The translations under genes and the position numbers were made by a program. 64,000 nucleotides of DNA from Auricularia sp. M13 (Eukaryota; Basidiomycota; Agaricomycetes; Auriculariales; Auriculariaceae): the NCBI GenBank assembly GCA_037042915.1, contig CM073197.1, positions 1,860,001 to 1,924,000 on the forward strand, read 5' to 3'. Below, in pieces: positions 10,745-22,259 of this stretch. Within the stretch, counting starts at the first letter, position 1. Every line of letters starts with the position of its first letter. Below the pieces are notes generated by a model. It was not told the origin of the DNA, ran no database searches, and was given only the letters and a program-made list of their open reading frames with translations.

Positions 10745-12278
10745 CTAAGTCGACGAAGGCCCAGCCAGGCTCTTCCGTCGCGCCTTGCTCATCTCCTTCC
10801 GCAGAGCGGGCCCGTCCATCGGCTTCAGAAGCTCAAACGCGCAGAGCAATTCTTCTGATACACTCATGCACGCGCCGTAGTTGTCAAATTCTGGTTATGG
10901 AAAGAATCGCGCGTCAGCGTGCAAAGAAACAATAGCGTCCAGTAAGCACGCACCACCGCAGTAGTTGGGAGCGCTAAACACAGTCACTAGCGTGCGGTCG
11001 TTCCAAAATTCGTACCCGTCCTCCACGACCATGTGTGCGCGGCAGATGAGGTCCATATCGTACCGTTGAAGGAACTCGTTGATGATGATCTTGCCAAAGC
11101 AGAAGCTGACCCCCCGTTCATTGTCCTCCCAGTCCACCGCTGTGTCCGAAGGATCCGACCACAGCAGATCATTCAACAATCCATAGTCCGGTACGTCCGT
11201 TGGCCGTGCGATGCGTCGGATATCGTCCATCGAGTGCAACGCGGGCGATAGTCCGCCGTGCACGCAGAAGATCTTCGACGCAACCACAGCCGCAATGGGC
11301 AGGCAGTTGAAGACGTCAATGAACGATTTCCATATCTTGATATTGCAGCGGCGTTTGCACTCGTCGTAGAAACCGTACACTGTGCATTGTCGTTCTGTCA
11401 GCCACCTCATGGTGTTTCGGCACATCGCGATACAACGTACCTCGCGTAACGTTCGCGCACTCGTGGTTGCCGCGCAAGAGGAAGAAGTTTTCGGGATACT
11501 TAATCTTGTAGCACAAGAGAAGGAGGATGGTCTCGAGACTCTGCTTCCCACGGTCAACGTAGTCGCCAAGAAACAGGTAGTTGGCTGCAGGCGGGAAGCC
11601 GCACATCTCGAAGAGGCGTATTAGATCCGTATACTGGCCATGTACGTCTCCGACAATTTTGACAGGCGGCGAGAGCTCTATGAGCGTCGGCTGGCTGAGG
11701 AAGACCTCGCGCGCCGCCTGGCAGAGCGCCGTGATCTCTGGGTTCTTTAGGCAGACGGATTTGTGAGCCTTGCCCGAGTAGCCGACCTCGAGCAAGCGCG
11801 ATATCATGTCGTCGACGTCGAACGGACGGCCCTTATCGCTGCCCGGGACCGAGCCCGGCGGCAGTGGCGACGGTTGCTGGGGGTTGGACAGGATGGTCTG
11901 GGTGGAGGGTGGTACGTCAATGGCTCCTGGGCCATCATGCCTGCTTCGAGTTGGGGACGAGGAGTCGTCATTTCCCGCAGACGACGAGGAACCTGCGGCG
12001 CGCAGTGCGCTGCCGTTCTGGGCCTTGCCAACGCTGCCGGTGAGCGAGCCCGAGGGCCCACCGGGGTCGCCATTAGCTGGTTGCTCGCCCGGCTTGGCCC
12101 CAGGCACTAAGCGGGCGCCCGTCGCCTTGGACAGGCTGGACTGGTTGTCGTGGGTCGCCACAGAGTCCGGCAGCGAGGTCTGGCTGGCGGCGGTGGGCGA
12201 GTCTGGGGCGGGCACGGCGCTGGCATCCGTGACATCCTTGGAACCCTTCCTGGACTTTTTGGACGGCGCTTGTCCCAT
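10745..12278 (-). CDS. PPZ1: Ser/Thr protein phosphatase, PPZ type (PP1-like)
   Basis: Catalytic PP1-family domain with a long Ser/Pro-rich N-terminal extension, the layout of fungal Ppz phosphatases, which act in cation homeostasis and cell integrity. The N-terminus [14 protein letters not shown] has the Gly2 needed for N-myristoylation, implying membrane association. Metal-binding and catalytic motifs are in order: [68 protein letters not shown] and [18 protein letters not shown]. The form [12 protein letters not shown] fits Ppz. Introns split NVTR from VYGFYDECK and NYCG from EFDNYG. The second has donor GTGCGTGC and acceptor AACCAG. The stop TAG is at 10745-10747 after a short basic tail. 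The protein looks full length, with no frame damage. Confidence 0.92.
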
Positions 12279-12593
12279 GTCGGCCGACGGCGCAGGCGAC
12301 GTCGAGCGCGAGAGCCGGAGACGGGAGAAGAGATTCAGCGGTGCCAGCTTGACGGACTGACAGGCGAGAGAGCAAGTGACGACGGCCTGTAAACCCGCCG
12401 GGAGACTCCGACGCCGCCCGTCTCAATCAATTCACGCATTCGGACGGGCAAGACACTCATGGGCTCAGACTACGAATTGCATGGTTTGCTGGCGGTAACG
12501 ATTTTCAGAGTGCAATAGAGGCGGCCCATAGACAAAAGCATGGATAACATAGGTCGTTGCTACCAAACATCCATATCATCATCGCTCTCGTCC

Positions 12594-13279
12594 TCAGAAC
12601 TTGCCGAACGTCTTGGATGCCGCCTTGTTCTTCGCCACGCGGACGACGTTGAACCGGACGGTCTTTGAGAGCGGGCGGCACTGGCCTGCAGCAGCGTCAG
12701 TCTCTGCTCCGCGCAGCACATGACCGCCAAATGACACGCACCGACAGTCACAACGTCGCCGACTTCGACACGGAACGCCGGCGAAACGTGCGCGGCGAGG
12801 TTCTTGTGCCTCTTTTCGTACCGGTCTGGCAGATGACGCGTGAGCGAGAGCGGACTGACGATGTGCAGGTACCGACGCACTGTATTTCGGGATGTAGTGG
12901 AGGTAGTCTCTCCGGATGATGATGGTGCGGGTCATCTTCGTCGACACGACCTTGCCAGTCAGGATGCGGCCGCGAATAGAGACGTTGCCGGTGAACGGGC
13001 ACTTCTTGTCTGTGGCGCTCGATGCTCAGCTCCATCCGCCATTGCACACGGCGCGTATGGGGCACACCAATGTAAGTGCCAGTGATGGCCTCGCCGGGCG
13101 TCTTGAAGCCAAGGCCGACGTCCTTGTACCACCGCTTGGACTTGGTCACCTTCTTGCCAACGCGGGCCTTCGCATTTTGGAAGAGGTGCTGCTTCTGGTA
13201 CGCCTTCTCGATCTGTGCGCCCAGCCTGTCAGCGCGACGCGCAACGTCCGACGGCGACTCTGCGCACTTGTTCGGCCAT
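12594..13279 (-). CDS. RPS11: 40S ribosomal protein uS17 (S11)
   Basis: Small-subunit ribosomal protein. The first exon, at 13279, is only MAEQ followed by a GTGCGC intron, a layout common in ribosomal protein genes. Next comes [40 protein letters not shown] and AITGTYI. An intron (donor GTGTGC, acceptor CCACAG) leads to [20 protein letters not shown] and [20 protein letters not shown]. Later exons give [28 protein letters not shown] and [20 protein letters not shown], ending KTFGKF with the stop at 12594-12596. All exons join in frame. Ribosomal protein identity is unmistakable from the near-invariant blocks. The 315 bases between this stop and the phosphatase start at 12278 show no gene. 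Confidence 0.95.
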
Positions 13280-14088
13280 CTTGAGGTGTCTTGAGGACGC
13301 GGCGAGGCCGGGAAGTTTTGTGGGGAGGAGAGCGGAAACTGGTCGTCGGATGTACGGCAACTCCCGGAAATCAACAAACGAAACAAAGTTTCAGCTGTTC
13401 AACGGACCATTGGCTCTGCGGCCTCACTTCCTTGTCTTCCACCATCCAAAGTATGATAGGTGGTCACTCATGCACTTTGGGCTCCTGAATGGCTCGCTGG
13501 CAATAGTTCTGCTCCTCACCTCGGCCTCGTCATCGGGAGTCAGGCTCAAGTCAGGCTTGTGTGCTGTTCTACTACTTCTCTTGCTATTCGGACCGGCTTT
13601 TCTGTGGCCTTCTACATTGGGCTTTCTCGCTCATGGAAAGGACTACAGTTCCAGTGACTGCTCTTGTGACGCTGCTCGACCGGAATTGCCTATATTCGCC
13701 AGTCGCGATGCTATATTCCCACCACCATAACCAGCGCTCATCCTTGTTCACATCTGTTTGGCATAACCTCCTGGCGCCTGACTGCGCGCGCCGACAGGGG
13801 GCTACAGTATCAGGCGGTCGCAGAGCCCTGCTGTTTGCACATCTTTCATGTTGCCGTAGAAGGCGAATCGTGTGCTATTCTCAGCTTCGAAAAAAGGACA
13901 AAAACATGCGAGAGAGCAAATAAACAACCTATGAATGACATGCTGTAAAGAACGGTGTGTGTGCGGAGTGCTGGCAAAATACTACAGATGTGGATAAGTA
14001 CAACTGGAAACTGGGTCCTCTACGTATCCTCGTGTCGAAAAGAAATGTCCGAGTGGGATGAGATGCTATAACTTGACGTTCGAAAGCG
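13280..14088. other. intergenic region upstream of uS17
   Basis: No supportable gene. A plus-strand open frame from 13215 to 13730 overlaps the uS17 5' region, includes a hydrophobic Leu-rich run and has no family features, so I treat it as chance. The promoter of the uS17 gene should lie in the left part, but I recognise no motif. Confidence 0.35.
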
Positions 14089-16700
14089 TTACAGCCACGT
14101 CTTGGGTGGTACGGGAGGTGGCGGTGGAGACTCGGGCAGAGAGAGCAGGCTAGAAGCGCGTCGTGGGACGCGTGGGATGACCTCCTGCGAACGACGCGGT
14201 GCTGGGAGATCGTCCGCCCCGGAGAGAATACTAGCTCGCCCGGCAGAAGATGTACGACGCGGGCTTGGAGTTATGAAGTTGGGTCGCGTGCTCGGTGGCG
14301 ACACCACTGCTGCCGAGTTAGGTGGGCTCGCGGCTACTGAACCGATCACGATCGTCCGTCGTCTCGTCGACTTGACGTCCGCCATGATTGGGTCCACGGC
14401 GTTCACAGAGACAGACTCGCTTTGTGGGCGTTGATGGTGGGACGGCGGGACGGAAGCTGCCTGCATGACCGAATCGTGCGTGAGGATCATTCGCCTGTCT
14501 AATGTCTCCGCGCGATCCCTCGACGGAGGTGTTGGCGAAGACAGCTGAATGGTCTCATGCATCGGACCAACAGTGACCGACTGCCGCAAGACTACAGGTA
14601 CAGGAGCCCTGGGTGACAAGGGCACTGGCAGTGGCACTGGCATTGGAGGCGATTTGGGCGACTGCGGGAACTGAGAGATGATTTCCCTCATCGACCGTCG
14701 TGGAGCTAGTGATCGGCGTGAGGATCGCGGTTCGAGACGCGAAAGGAAAGAACGCGTTTCCGACGATCGTGTCGTAGACGTCGTATGGGATAGCTTGGAG
14801 CTCGCAACGGAGACTGGGCGTGAAGCACTGCGACCAACCTCCGATGGCGCGGAGCTTGATGGCGCTGTCGGCGCGGGCAATGCAGGCAGAGGAGGAATGA
14901 GATACGTCCTCGCGCTCTTGGGTGAAAAAAGGAATGATCCTGGCGGACCAGACAAGTGGCGTTTCGTGCGGACCCGCGGGGGCAATGAGACAGGACGCGG
15001 CGGGAAACTCTGCGGAGGATGCGTCCTTCCGGGAGAATACAGGTACTGAGCACCGGACGGTGATGGTAGCATCGCAGTTGGTGGCATGGTGTAAATGTTC
15101 AACTGCGGCCGAGTCGATGTGCCTACGAGTGGCATAGTGATTGAGTCAGCCGACGCAGGCCCATCGCGCTCAATACTGCGAGCGTCCGGTTCGCTGGGGG
15201 CGGCCTTTCCTATGCTGGATAGGATCTGCGGTGTTGGTGTAGGCGTCCGGTTCCTCAGCAGCAAATTTTGCAGACTGAGTCGGCTACCAGGTAGGTTCAC
15301 TTGGAGAGATCCCTGATACACCGCGTGGCGGGAGGTTGGAGGAGAATCGTGCCGTGAAGCACTGATGGAGATAACGTCGTCGTCGGGCGGAGGTGGCAAC
15401 GGACGCTGGCTGACTTCTCGCATGGCACCATTACCTTGTTGCATTATATATGTTGGGGATTCTGCTTCGCTTCCCGTGCGGAAACCCCGACAGAGTATCC
15501 ACTGATACCATATGGTCCAGATACCGCCCTGCCATGAGAACACCGAGAATTGTACCAGTGGCAAAAGTGCTGCCATCAGAATGTAAGCACAAAGAAATCA
15601 GAAGAAAGAGGAACCTACATTCCCATACCACTAACAATATGATGAGCCCTCTGACCGAGAAGTTGGTGGAGGCATTGATGATGAGCAAAACCGTCGATAC
15701 GAGCACGGTTAGTGCCATGACCGCGAAGCTCCTGAGCAGTGGAACATCCAAAGATGAAGAAACGACGTTCCTGTGGCGCTGGTAGATGCGCATAAGGTAA
15801 GAGGCAATATATCCGAGGAAGAGAATAGAGACGACGAATGGGAGCAGCACGAAAACAAGGCAGACTGAGTGAAAGCTTTCGTCAGGAATATCACAATACA
15901 GCTATGAGAAAAGGCTCAAGTCCAGGAAGCTACGATGAGACAGGAATGTACTCACGGTGAAGTATTTCACAATGTGGACATCGCGTTTCATAAGAAACGG
16001 GATGGGCGCGAACAACACGGGCATCGCCCAAACTATCAGGAGCACTGCTAGTCAGCCACACCAGCCTAGATAGCCGCGGCAGGCGTACTAAAGGGGCCAA
16101 AGCACAACAGAGCAATCCATACCACAGACTCAGGCTGTCTGCGATCTCGTTCTTGAGGCTCCAGCTCAGCAGCGTCGAGCGCTCGTTTTGCGAGCCGGAG
16201 AACCGTCTAAACGACAGTGAGCAATGACTGTCAGTACAGTTGATTCACGCACCGCCATAAACGACACGCTGAATGCAGCTTCCACGACTTGCACATATCG
16301 TAATCTAGCGCAGGGTCAGGGCTGCGGGAGGCGGACACAATACTGGTGCTAGCTCACAGTACAGCGTCCGCAGCGCAGAAAATCACTAAATTCGTCGCAG
16401 TCTCGAGCGTGTCGCGATGCTGAGAGTCACGGGACAGTGGCTTGTCGTAGATCCCTGGCCATATATATAGTGCAGCATGTAGAAGCAGAGTAATCAGCAT
16501 CGCGCTGATGACCGGATGGCGGGAAATGTGCAACAGCGCTGTTGTGCACAAAAGTAGCGCAACGAGAACGAATCCGGCCACCTGGAGTGGGCGGGATGAG
16601 CGAGCCGCCGCGGGCGAGTGAGTCGGCGCACCTCTAAGAAAATAATGGTGATGCGGAACGCATCCGACTCATGCAGCATGTATGGTGTCGGGCCATCCAT
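14089..16700 (-). CDS. putative seven-helix receptor-like membrane protein with long cytoplasmic tail
   Basis: The N-terminus MDGPTPYMLHESDAFRITII (start 16700; an in-frame ATG at 16742 is an alternative) precedes hydrophobic segments VAGFVLVALLLCTTALLHI, ISAMLITLLLHAALYIWPG, then after several introns LPFVVSILFLGYIASYLM, FAVMALTVLVSTVLLIINA and FSVRGLIILLVVWE. A GTAGGT intron then joins SLLPLVQFSVFSWQGGIWT. The last exon is a tail of over 400 residues rich in Ser, Pro and Arg, ending PPPPPVPPKTWL. The layout of several helices followed by a long Ser/Pro tail resembles fungal orphan seven-transmembrane receptors, whose tails are phosphorylated. The helix count is approximate because the exons between 15850 and 16350 are hard to define. 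No ligand or known receptor class can be named. Confidence 0.6.
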
Positions 16701-17490
16701 GCGCGGCGTGAGCCAGAAAGGCGGCAAAGAGAACAGGAACAAAGAAAAGGATAAAGGAGAAAAAGAGGTGGGGAAGAAGGACGAAAGTTGGGATTGAAAC
16801 TCGAAACGCGGTGCTTGCTCTTGTGCTAATAAGCTGTCCCGTCAACTATTTGCACAGCCGGAGTCGCCGCCAGTACACGTATCGCACGCGAAACGGGCGC
16901 TATCATGATGAGGAGCCCCGAACTGCTGCAGCGGTTCGTTGCTGCCAGCGACAACGATGCACTGTGCGCAGCCCCTATACGCATGACGGAAATGCGGGTT
17001 GCCACGAAAGGCAAATCGCAGCTAACATCGCGATCGCGCACGAACATCACTATGCTGCTACAGAGAAAGGACCAGGTTCTGATCTTCTCATTGCTCACGG
17101 CAGCCTACGCCTCTGTCTGGCAGCTCACTGTCCCTTGAGTGGACGAGAGAATCTTATCCCTTCGCTTAGATAAAGCAGATCCGATCTGGCTTGTGCGCTG
17201 CTCCGCAGCACAGCTTTGATTATCCGTGCAAATATCCTCCGGACCGACCAGGCACATAACTGGCTGAAAACACGTTCGCGGGAGTATATGAACGATGTCG
17301 CGTTGCAGTTTGAGGAGACGGTTTTCCGCGGAAACCCAAAAAGTAACCAACATCGTTGACGCACTAGTAGATACTTTGTCGTTTCGTTTCAAGAATTGAC
17401 TAGTCAGCAGTCCAGTGTGTCCGTATGAAATAACCCCATGAAGACCACCCGTAGCGTATTTCTTCTTCGTTTCCGAGCAAGATAAGAGCA
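16701..17490. other. intergenic region
   Basis: Between the start of the seven-helix gene and the stop of the Ser-rich surface protein gene, both on the minus strand. Open frames here are short, lack recognisable domains and contradict each other in frame. I see nothing further. Confidence 0.35.
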
Positions 17491-19620
17491 TCATGGCTCA
17501 GGCTCCTGGCGCATTTCAGCTTTTTCATTTTGACGGAGATTTGAAATATGACACACCTGGAGTAGACGGGCTCGCGCGGGCTCGTCAATGCAACTGTTCT
17601 CGTCAAATCTTCTTCTGTTGCGGATACGCAGAGGAGGGCCACCGCCAATTTGTTCTTCGTCGTCCGACTCTGGCTCGGACTCCTCCACGTGCGTGCTCAG
17701 ATAGCCCAACGGAGGCGCGATCACTGGCAAGTACGGCGATGCGCCATGACTGTGCGTCGGAACGGGCGCGTTGTATCCTCCACCCAGCCCGCCCGCATTC
17801 GGCGCTGTAGGCATCGACCCGCCCATATTCGGCACATGGCCCTGCGACGCCCCGCCGCCGGCGCCGCTTGGGTTGGAATTCGACAGCCCATCAAGGCCTA
17901 CGCTCGTGCTCTGCCCGTCCCCGGTGTGTGCACCGGTCCCTTGTACGCGTTCGTGTCCCAGAACCGGGTCAGTCGGGCTCGTCACCCCCTCCTGGCTATA
18001 CACACTCGGGTTCGAGAAGACAGTGTCGCTCCTCCCCAGCGGCCGGGGATCGTCGCTGTAACGCTGCCAGGGCTGGTCGCTTGAGGCCACAGGTTGAGAA
18101 TGGTGAGTGGCATCGTTGTCGGTGTACGGATCGTAGTAGAACGGGGAGATGGGCGCCGCCGGGATGAACGGTCTGTTTTCCATGTCCAAGCCCGAGCCTG
18201 AGCTGTTGCTGCCGGGCACGGCATGGTACGGAGTCGAGCGCGCGTTCTGTTTGCGGTTGTTCAGATATTTGCCGATGAAAAACACGAGTCCGCCAATCGC
18301 GAAAGCCAGAGGGATGAACACGCCTGCCACGGCGCCTGGATTATGCCAGAATCTGACAAGAAAAGCCGATTATCGCGCTGAGCTTCTAATCGACACGTAT
18401 GTAGTGGACATACCCGTCCCCCCACCGGCCGCGGCAACCGAGGGCAAGGGCGAGCCGCTGTTGCTCGCGCCAGATTGCGAGAACACGATGCCCGTTTCGC
18501 TGGGTGGCAGTGCGCAATAAGGGTCTGAGTGTTTCGATGTAGGGGAATCATGCTCACTCTGGCGGTGCGCTCGGTCGTGATGAACTAATCGTTGCATCAG
18601 ACGACGAGGGAGTCGGTCGCGGGATATTGCTCTCAGACGGCGATGGTAACTGCGTGAACCCAGATGTGGTTTGCGATGTGTCTGAGGATGTTTCTTGACG
18701 TGGAGAGGTCGCAGAGTCGGACAGAAAAATGTAGAGTCGAGCGTCGTTGACGAGGCGGCATCGGTCAGAGATGTTTGCGATGAATCTTCTGTCGCGGAGT
18801 GTATGGTCTCGCTGTCGGAAGACGTGGTGCTGGTCACTGTGTCCGAGACACTACTTGCTGTTGAGCTCGACGTCGACGTTTCTGTCCTGGAAGTAGTGGG
18901 CGAGACGGTGGTATCTGACGTCGTGAAATCCCCAGTGTCAGTGGTCGTCGTTGATGTGGTTGTGAAGGAATCAGAAAATGTGGTGGAGGACGAGGACGAG
19001 GTGAGCGACGTCTCCGTTTCGGTGAAAGACGTGCTTGACGATTGTGTAAGAGAATCATCAGTCCAGATGGTAGTGGTAGTTAGAGAATCAGTCATCGAGG
19101 ACGAGGAGAACGAGTCAATGAAAGTTATGGAGGACATGGTTGAAGATGTGGACGTTGCAGAGGTGCTATTGGACAGAGACGGCGAACCGACGCTCGAAGT
19201 CGACGTTTGGCCTGACGTCTCAATGCTGCTGGAAGTTGTGGGAGATCCTCCGCCTGAGTGACTTGACGTGTTGGACACAATGTCAGAAATGCCCTGGCCG
19301 TCATGGATAGCTATTGCGGCAATGGTTTGAGAACGTGTAGAGACGCATTCGGGATTGAGACGTACTCTCAGCCACTGACGAAGAGCTGTGGCAAGTGACC
19401 AATTAGTCCGAGGCTGCGATAACGGCCATGCGACGCACGACGAGGTTGGATCTCCAACAGCGGGCACACGACGTGCAAGCGCGGGTTCAGGGTTTAGCCA
19501 GTGAGCATGCGGCGACTGAAGTCTCGACATAGATGTCAAGAGAGCCGAGCGGAAGGCGGCGAGGGTCGCGACAGTCACCGACGTAAGCGCCACAGCGCGC
19601 AAGGCCGCTGGTCGCAGCAT
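17491..19620 (-). CDS. Ser/Thr-rich single-pass membrane protein (sensor- or mucin-like)
   Basis: The extracellular part has an N-terminal hydrophobic region (RAVALTSVTVATLAAF, perhaps a signal sequence). It is followed by over 200 residues made almost entirely of Ser and Thr, as in O-mannosylated Mid2/Wsc-type wall sensors. After a short intron comes a single membrane span, NPGAVAGVFIPLAFAIGGLV, then KYLNNRKQN and a Pro/Ser/Gly-rich cytoplasmic tail with an acidic cluster (EESEPESDDEEQ), ending at 17491. The Ser/Thr frame jumps by one base at a five-base homopolymer (18725-18729). After the jump it remains Ser/Thr-rich (SDSATSPRQETSSDTSQTTS), so one base is probably missing. A second jump may lie at the six-C run 18418-18423 just before the span. 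A role in wall or stress sensing is inferred from composition only. Confidence 0.6.
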
Positions 19621-20076
19621 ATCTCAGGCTGTCGTCAGAAACCAGTCGAGAGCTGGGAGTCAACGAAGAAACGACGGGAAATGAGCGGCCGCGCTCGCTT
19701 GGAGCTTTGCCAGTTTGGGACAATTGCAACGGGCATGCGTGCACCGCCGCCGGTCGATCGCAGGCTAATCGAGAGCCTAATGGACACAGAGCGCTCAGGC
19801 TGTCTCGCTGCTGAGCTTCATCACCGAGCACGCGACTGAAGCTCAGTGCCGGGGGCTTGCGGTGTGTGCGAGTCCGTTCAAAATGCCATGATTACATACG
19901 CGCATGCGGTGCCCACGTTACTCCCACGGAGGGAACACGATGCTCAGGGATTGGTACTGCCAAGGCAGACATGGGGATAGCGCAGTGTCCAACGGAGAAA
20001 GCGGATCGAGACCACCAAGCAGACACGCTCCAAACTCCGACGGTTGAATACGATCTGCTTGCGCGCGCCGTGAACG

Positions 20077-22170
20077 ATGAGCACGAATACGAAAGAGGCC
20101 CTCAGGCTGTTCCACAAGGAGGACTCTCCCAACCCATTTCGTCTGCTTGCGCGGCATCTGCAGTCGAATCCAGATGGCCCCATTCCGCAACGCGCGACGG
20201 CAACCCATGAAAACCGTTACACGTCGCCCAACAGGCCGTCTGCAGTAATCGCTTACTTTCCTTGGGACGCGCGCAGCTTCCAGACGCTGTGGCACGGTGC
20301 ATTGGAGAGTGCGCCTGAACTCAAGGCAGCGTGCATGGACGTTGCGAAGCAATACTCGGGCGTCTTTGCCGTTGCAACGGGGCGCAAAGTACGCATCATG
20401 AGAACGTCTAAGCATCGGCCCCTTGAACACTGGTTCACCATAGCACTCGACGATGTACGTGGAGCATTCGTTCTCGCGATCTCGCGTCCTGACGTTCTTC
20501 GCAGCCACCTCCAGACATCGACTCGCATGCCACAAACTCTTCAGCAGCCAAAAAGAACAAAGCGCCGAAACGCAAGGAGAAGAATCCCCACGACGACGAC
20601 ATCCTCGCACTGGCCTGGGCATTGGACCCCAACGAGCCCAAGCCACTTCTCGTCATCGCAGCATCGCGCGTCCTGCATGTATACGATACGATGGCAAAGT
20701 CCACTCGCTGCGCGCTGAAAGGTCATGGAGGCGAGTGCAGCGCATCAATCCTCCGATTTCTGACTGGAGGCTTGCTCCAGGAGACATTACTGCACTCGCT
20801 GTGCACCCTATGTACCCGCAATACATATGCTCGACATCGCGAGACTTCACAACTCGCTTCTACGACCTTACCCGCGACTCTCGCTTCGTCATCCCTGATC
20901 CACCACGTCCGCCTCGTGGAAGTGACCATTACGGTGGACCGCCTTTTGGGATGCAAGTGCGTCCTGCTGAATCTGATGGCGTTGGCCAGCTCCCCGCAGG
21001 CTTGGAAGGCTTTGGAATAGGGAAATGCATCGGCGTGCTATGGGGCTTCATTGCGGGCGTCGAAGAAATTTCCAAAGACGAGGTCTTGCGCACTCGAGTG
21101 GTGGTCATCATATGGCCGTGCTGAATGTCGTGAGTCTTTGCAGCGAAATCAAATGCATCGAACGTACTCAAAAATCTAGGACTTCCACCCTTCAAGAGAT
21201 CTCATAGCCACATGTGGGGTCCGTCGTCTGCAGGCCGCATATCCATTCCCCGCTCATCGCCTTCCAGCTTGACCACTGCATCAAAATCTGGCGTGTTCCA
21301 CCGCTGCCCTTTAAAGATCACGACAAGCCCAGTTTCCACCGCGACCAGTTACCAGTTTTCACCAGTAGCGCAATACACTGCAATCGCGTTGTATCCGTTC
21401 GATGGTTCGTCTGCAACCGCATATTTGCAATTCGATGTCGCACTGACACCCCGTCCGTAGGATAGATTATGATATACTCCTCTCCGAAAGCGTTCCCGTA
21501 TCTTCAGGGCAGGAGCACGAAGAACGGCACACGTTCGTCATATGGCAATGGCTCGGCATCGACAGGTTCAACACGAAGGAAGACGATGGAAATTTCACAG
21601 AATCCAACTATGCTGTGAGTCTTCGCTCGCGCCCGAAGATTATGTGATAGCTATGTACTCAAACCTCGCTGTTTCAGGAAGTGACAGAAAGCTGTCTGTA
21701 TTCCGTTGACCCTGCGCTGAACTAGTCTGACATGTCTGCACTCAGATTCGTACCGTGTCATCTCAGTGCACGACGTGCTCATGCCCAAATACTCGCGCGC
21801 GACCCTCCATTCCTCGTTGGGTCGGTGGTTGCTCCTGTGCCCAACGGATGGCGCCCTGCGTATCTACAACCTCAAATTATTTCGTCCCTGCGAGCCGCCT
21901 CCCTTCCCTGCCGACCTGGTCGAAGCGCGTGCGTGGAACGACGACAGGCTGCTCGAGGAAGAGAAGAAGCGTGAAAGACAACGATATGCGCTTCGGTCCG
22001 AGCCCCATGTCCCTTGGGTGCTCGATGTGATTGGCGACGAGCCGCTCATGAATGGTACCGCTGACATGCATATCGGTGCGTGTGCCGTTTCGCCCGACCG
22101 CAGGCGCATTGTTGCTGCCAGTCTTTCTGGGGATGTGTTCTTGTGGTATAGAGATAAAGAGCAAAAGTAG
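20077..22170 (+). CDS. EED: EED-like WD40 protein (putative PRC2 subunit)
   Basis: WD40-repeat protein resembling EED/ESC, the subunit of Polycomb repressive complex 2 that binds methylated histone H3. The start at 20077 encodes MSTNTKEALRLFHKED. After an intron, a Lys/Asp-rich linker leads to the repeats: ILALAWALDPNEPKPLLVIA, ASRVLHVYDT, LKGHGG, DITALAVHPMYPQYICSTSR and DFTTRFYDL. Two exons joined across a GTGAGT intron and a GTCCGT intron give VDFHPSRDLIATCG and LDHCIKIWRVP, close to the EED form of that repeat. Later blocks are LLSESVPVSSGQEHEERHTF, VIWQWLGIDRF, LHSSLGRWLLLCPTDGALRI and a final CAVSPDRRRIVAASLSGDVF before the stop at 22170. One intron (20731-20780) appears to use a GC donor. 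The join around 21010-21100 is uncertain. Confidence 0.68.
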
Positions 22171-22259
22171 GATGTATCGTGTATCTACTGACGAGGCTCA
22201 GCTCGCTCCCGTGTACAATTAATATACGTTACAGAATTTCATTGCTTCGGCTGCACCAT

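Noticed and set aside
13215-13730. Plus-strand open frame with a Leu-rich hydrophobic run
   Set aside because: It overlaps the 5' end of uS17 on the other strand, shows no family resemblance and has no plausible exon partners.
14720-14745. Second B-box-like GGTTCGAGAC
   Set aside because: It lies inside the coding tail of the seven-helix protein and no tRNA fold surrounds it.
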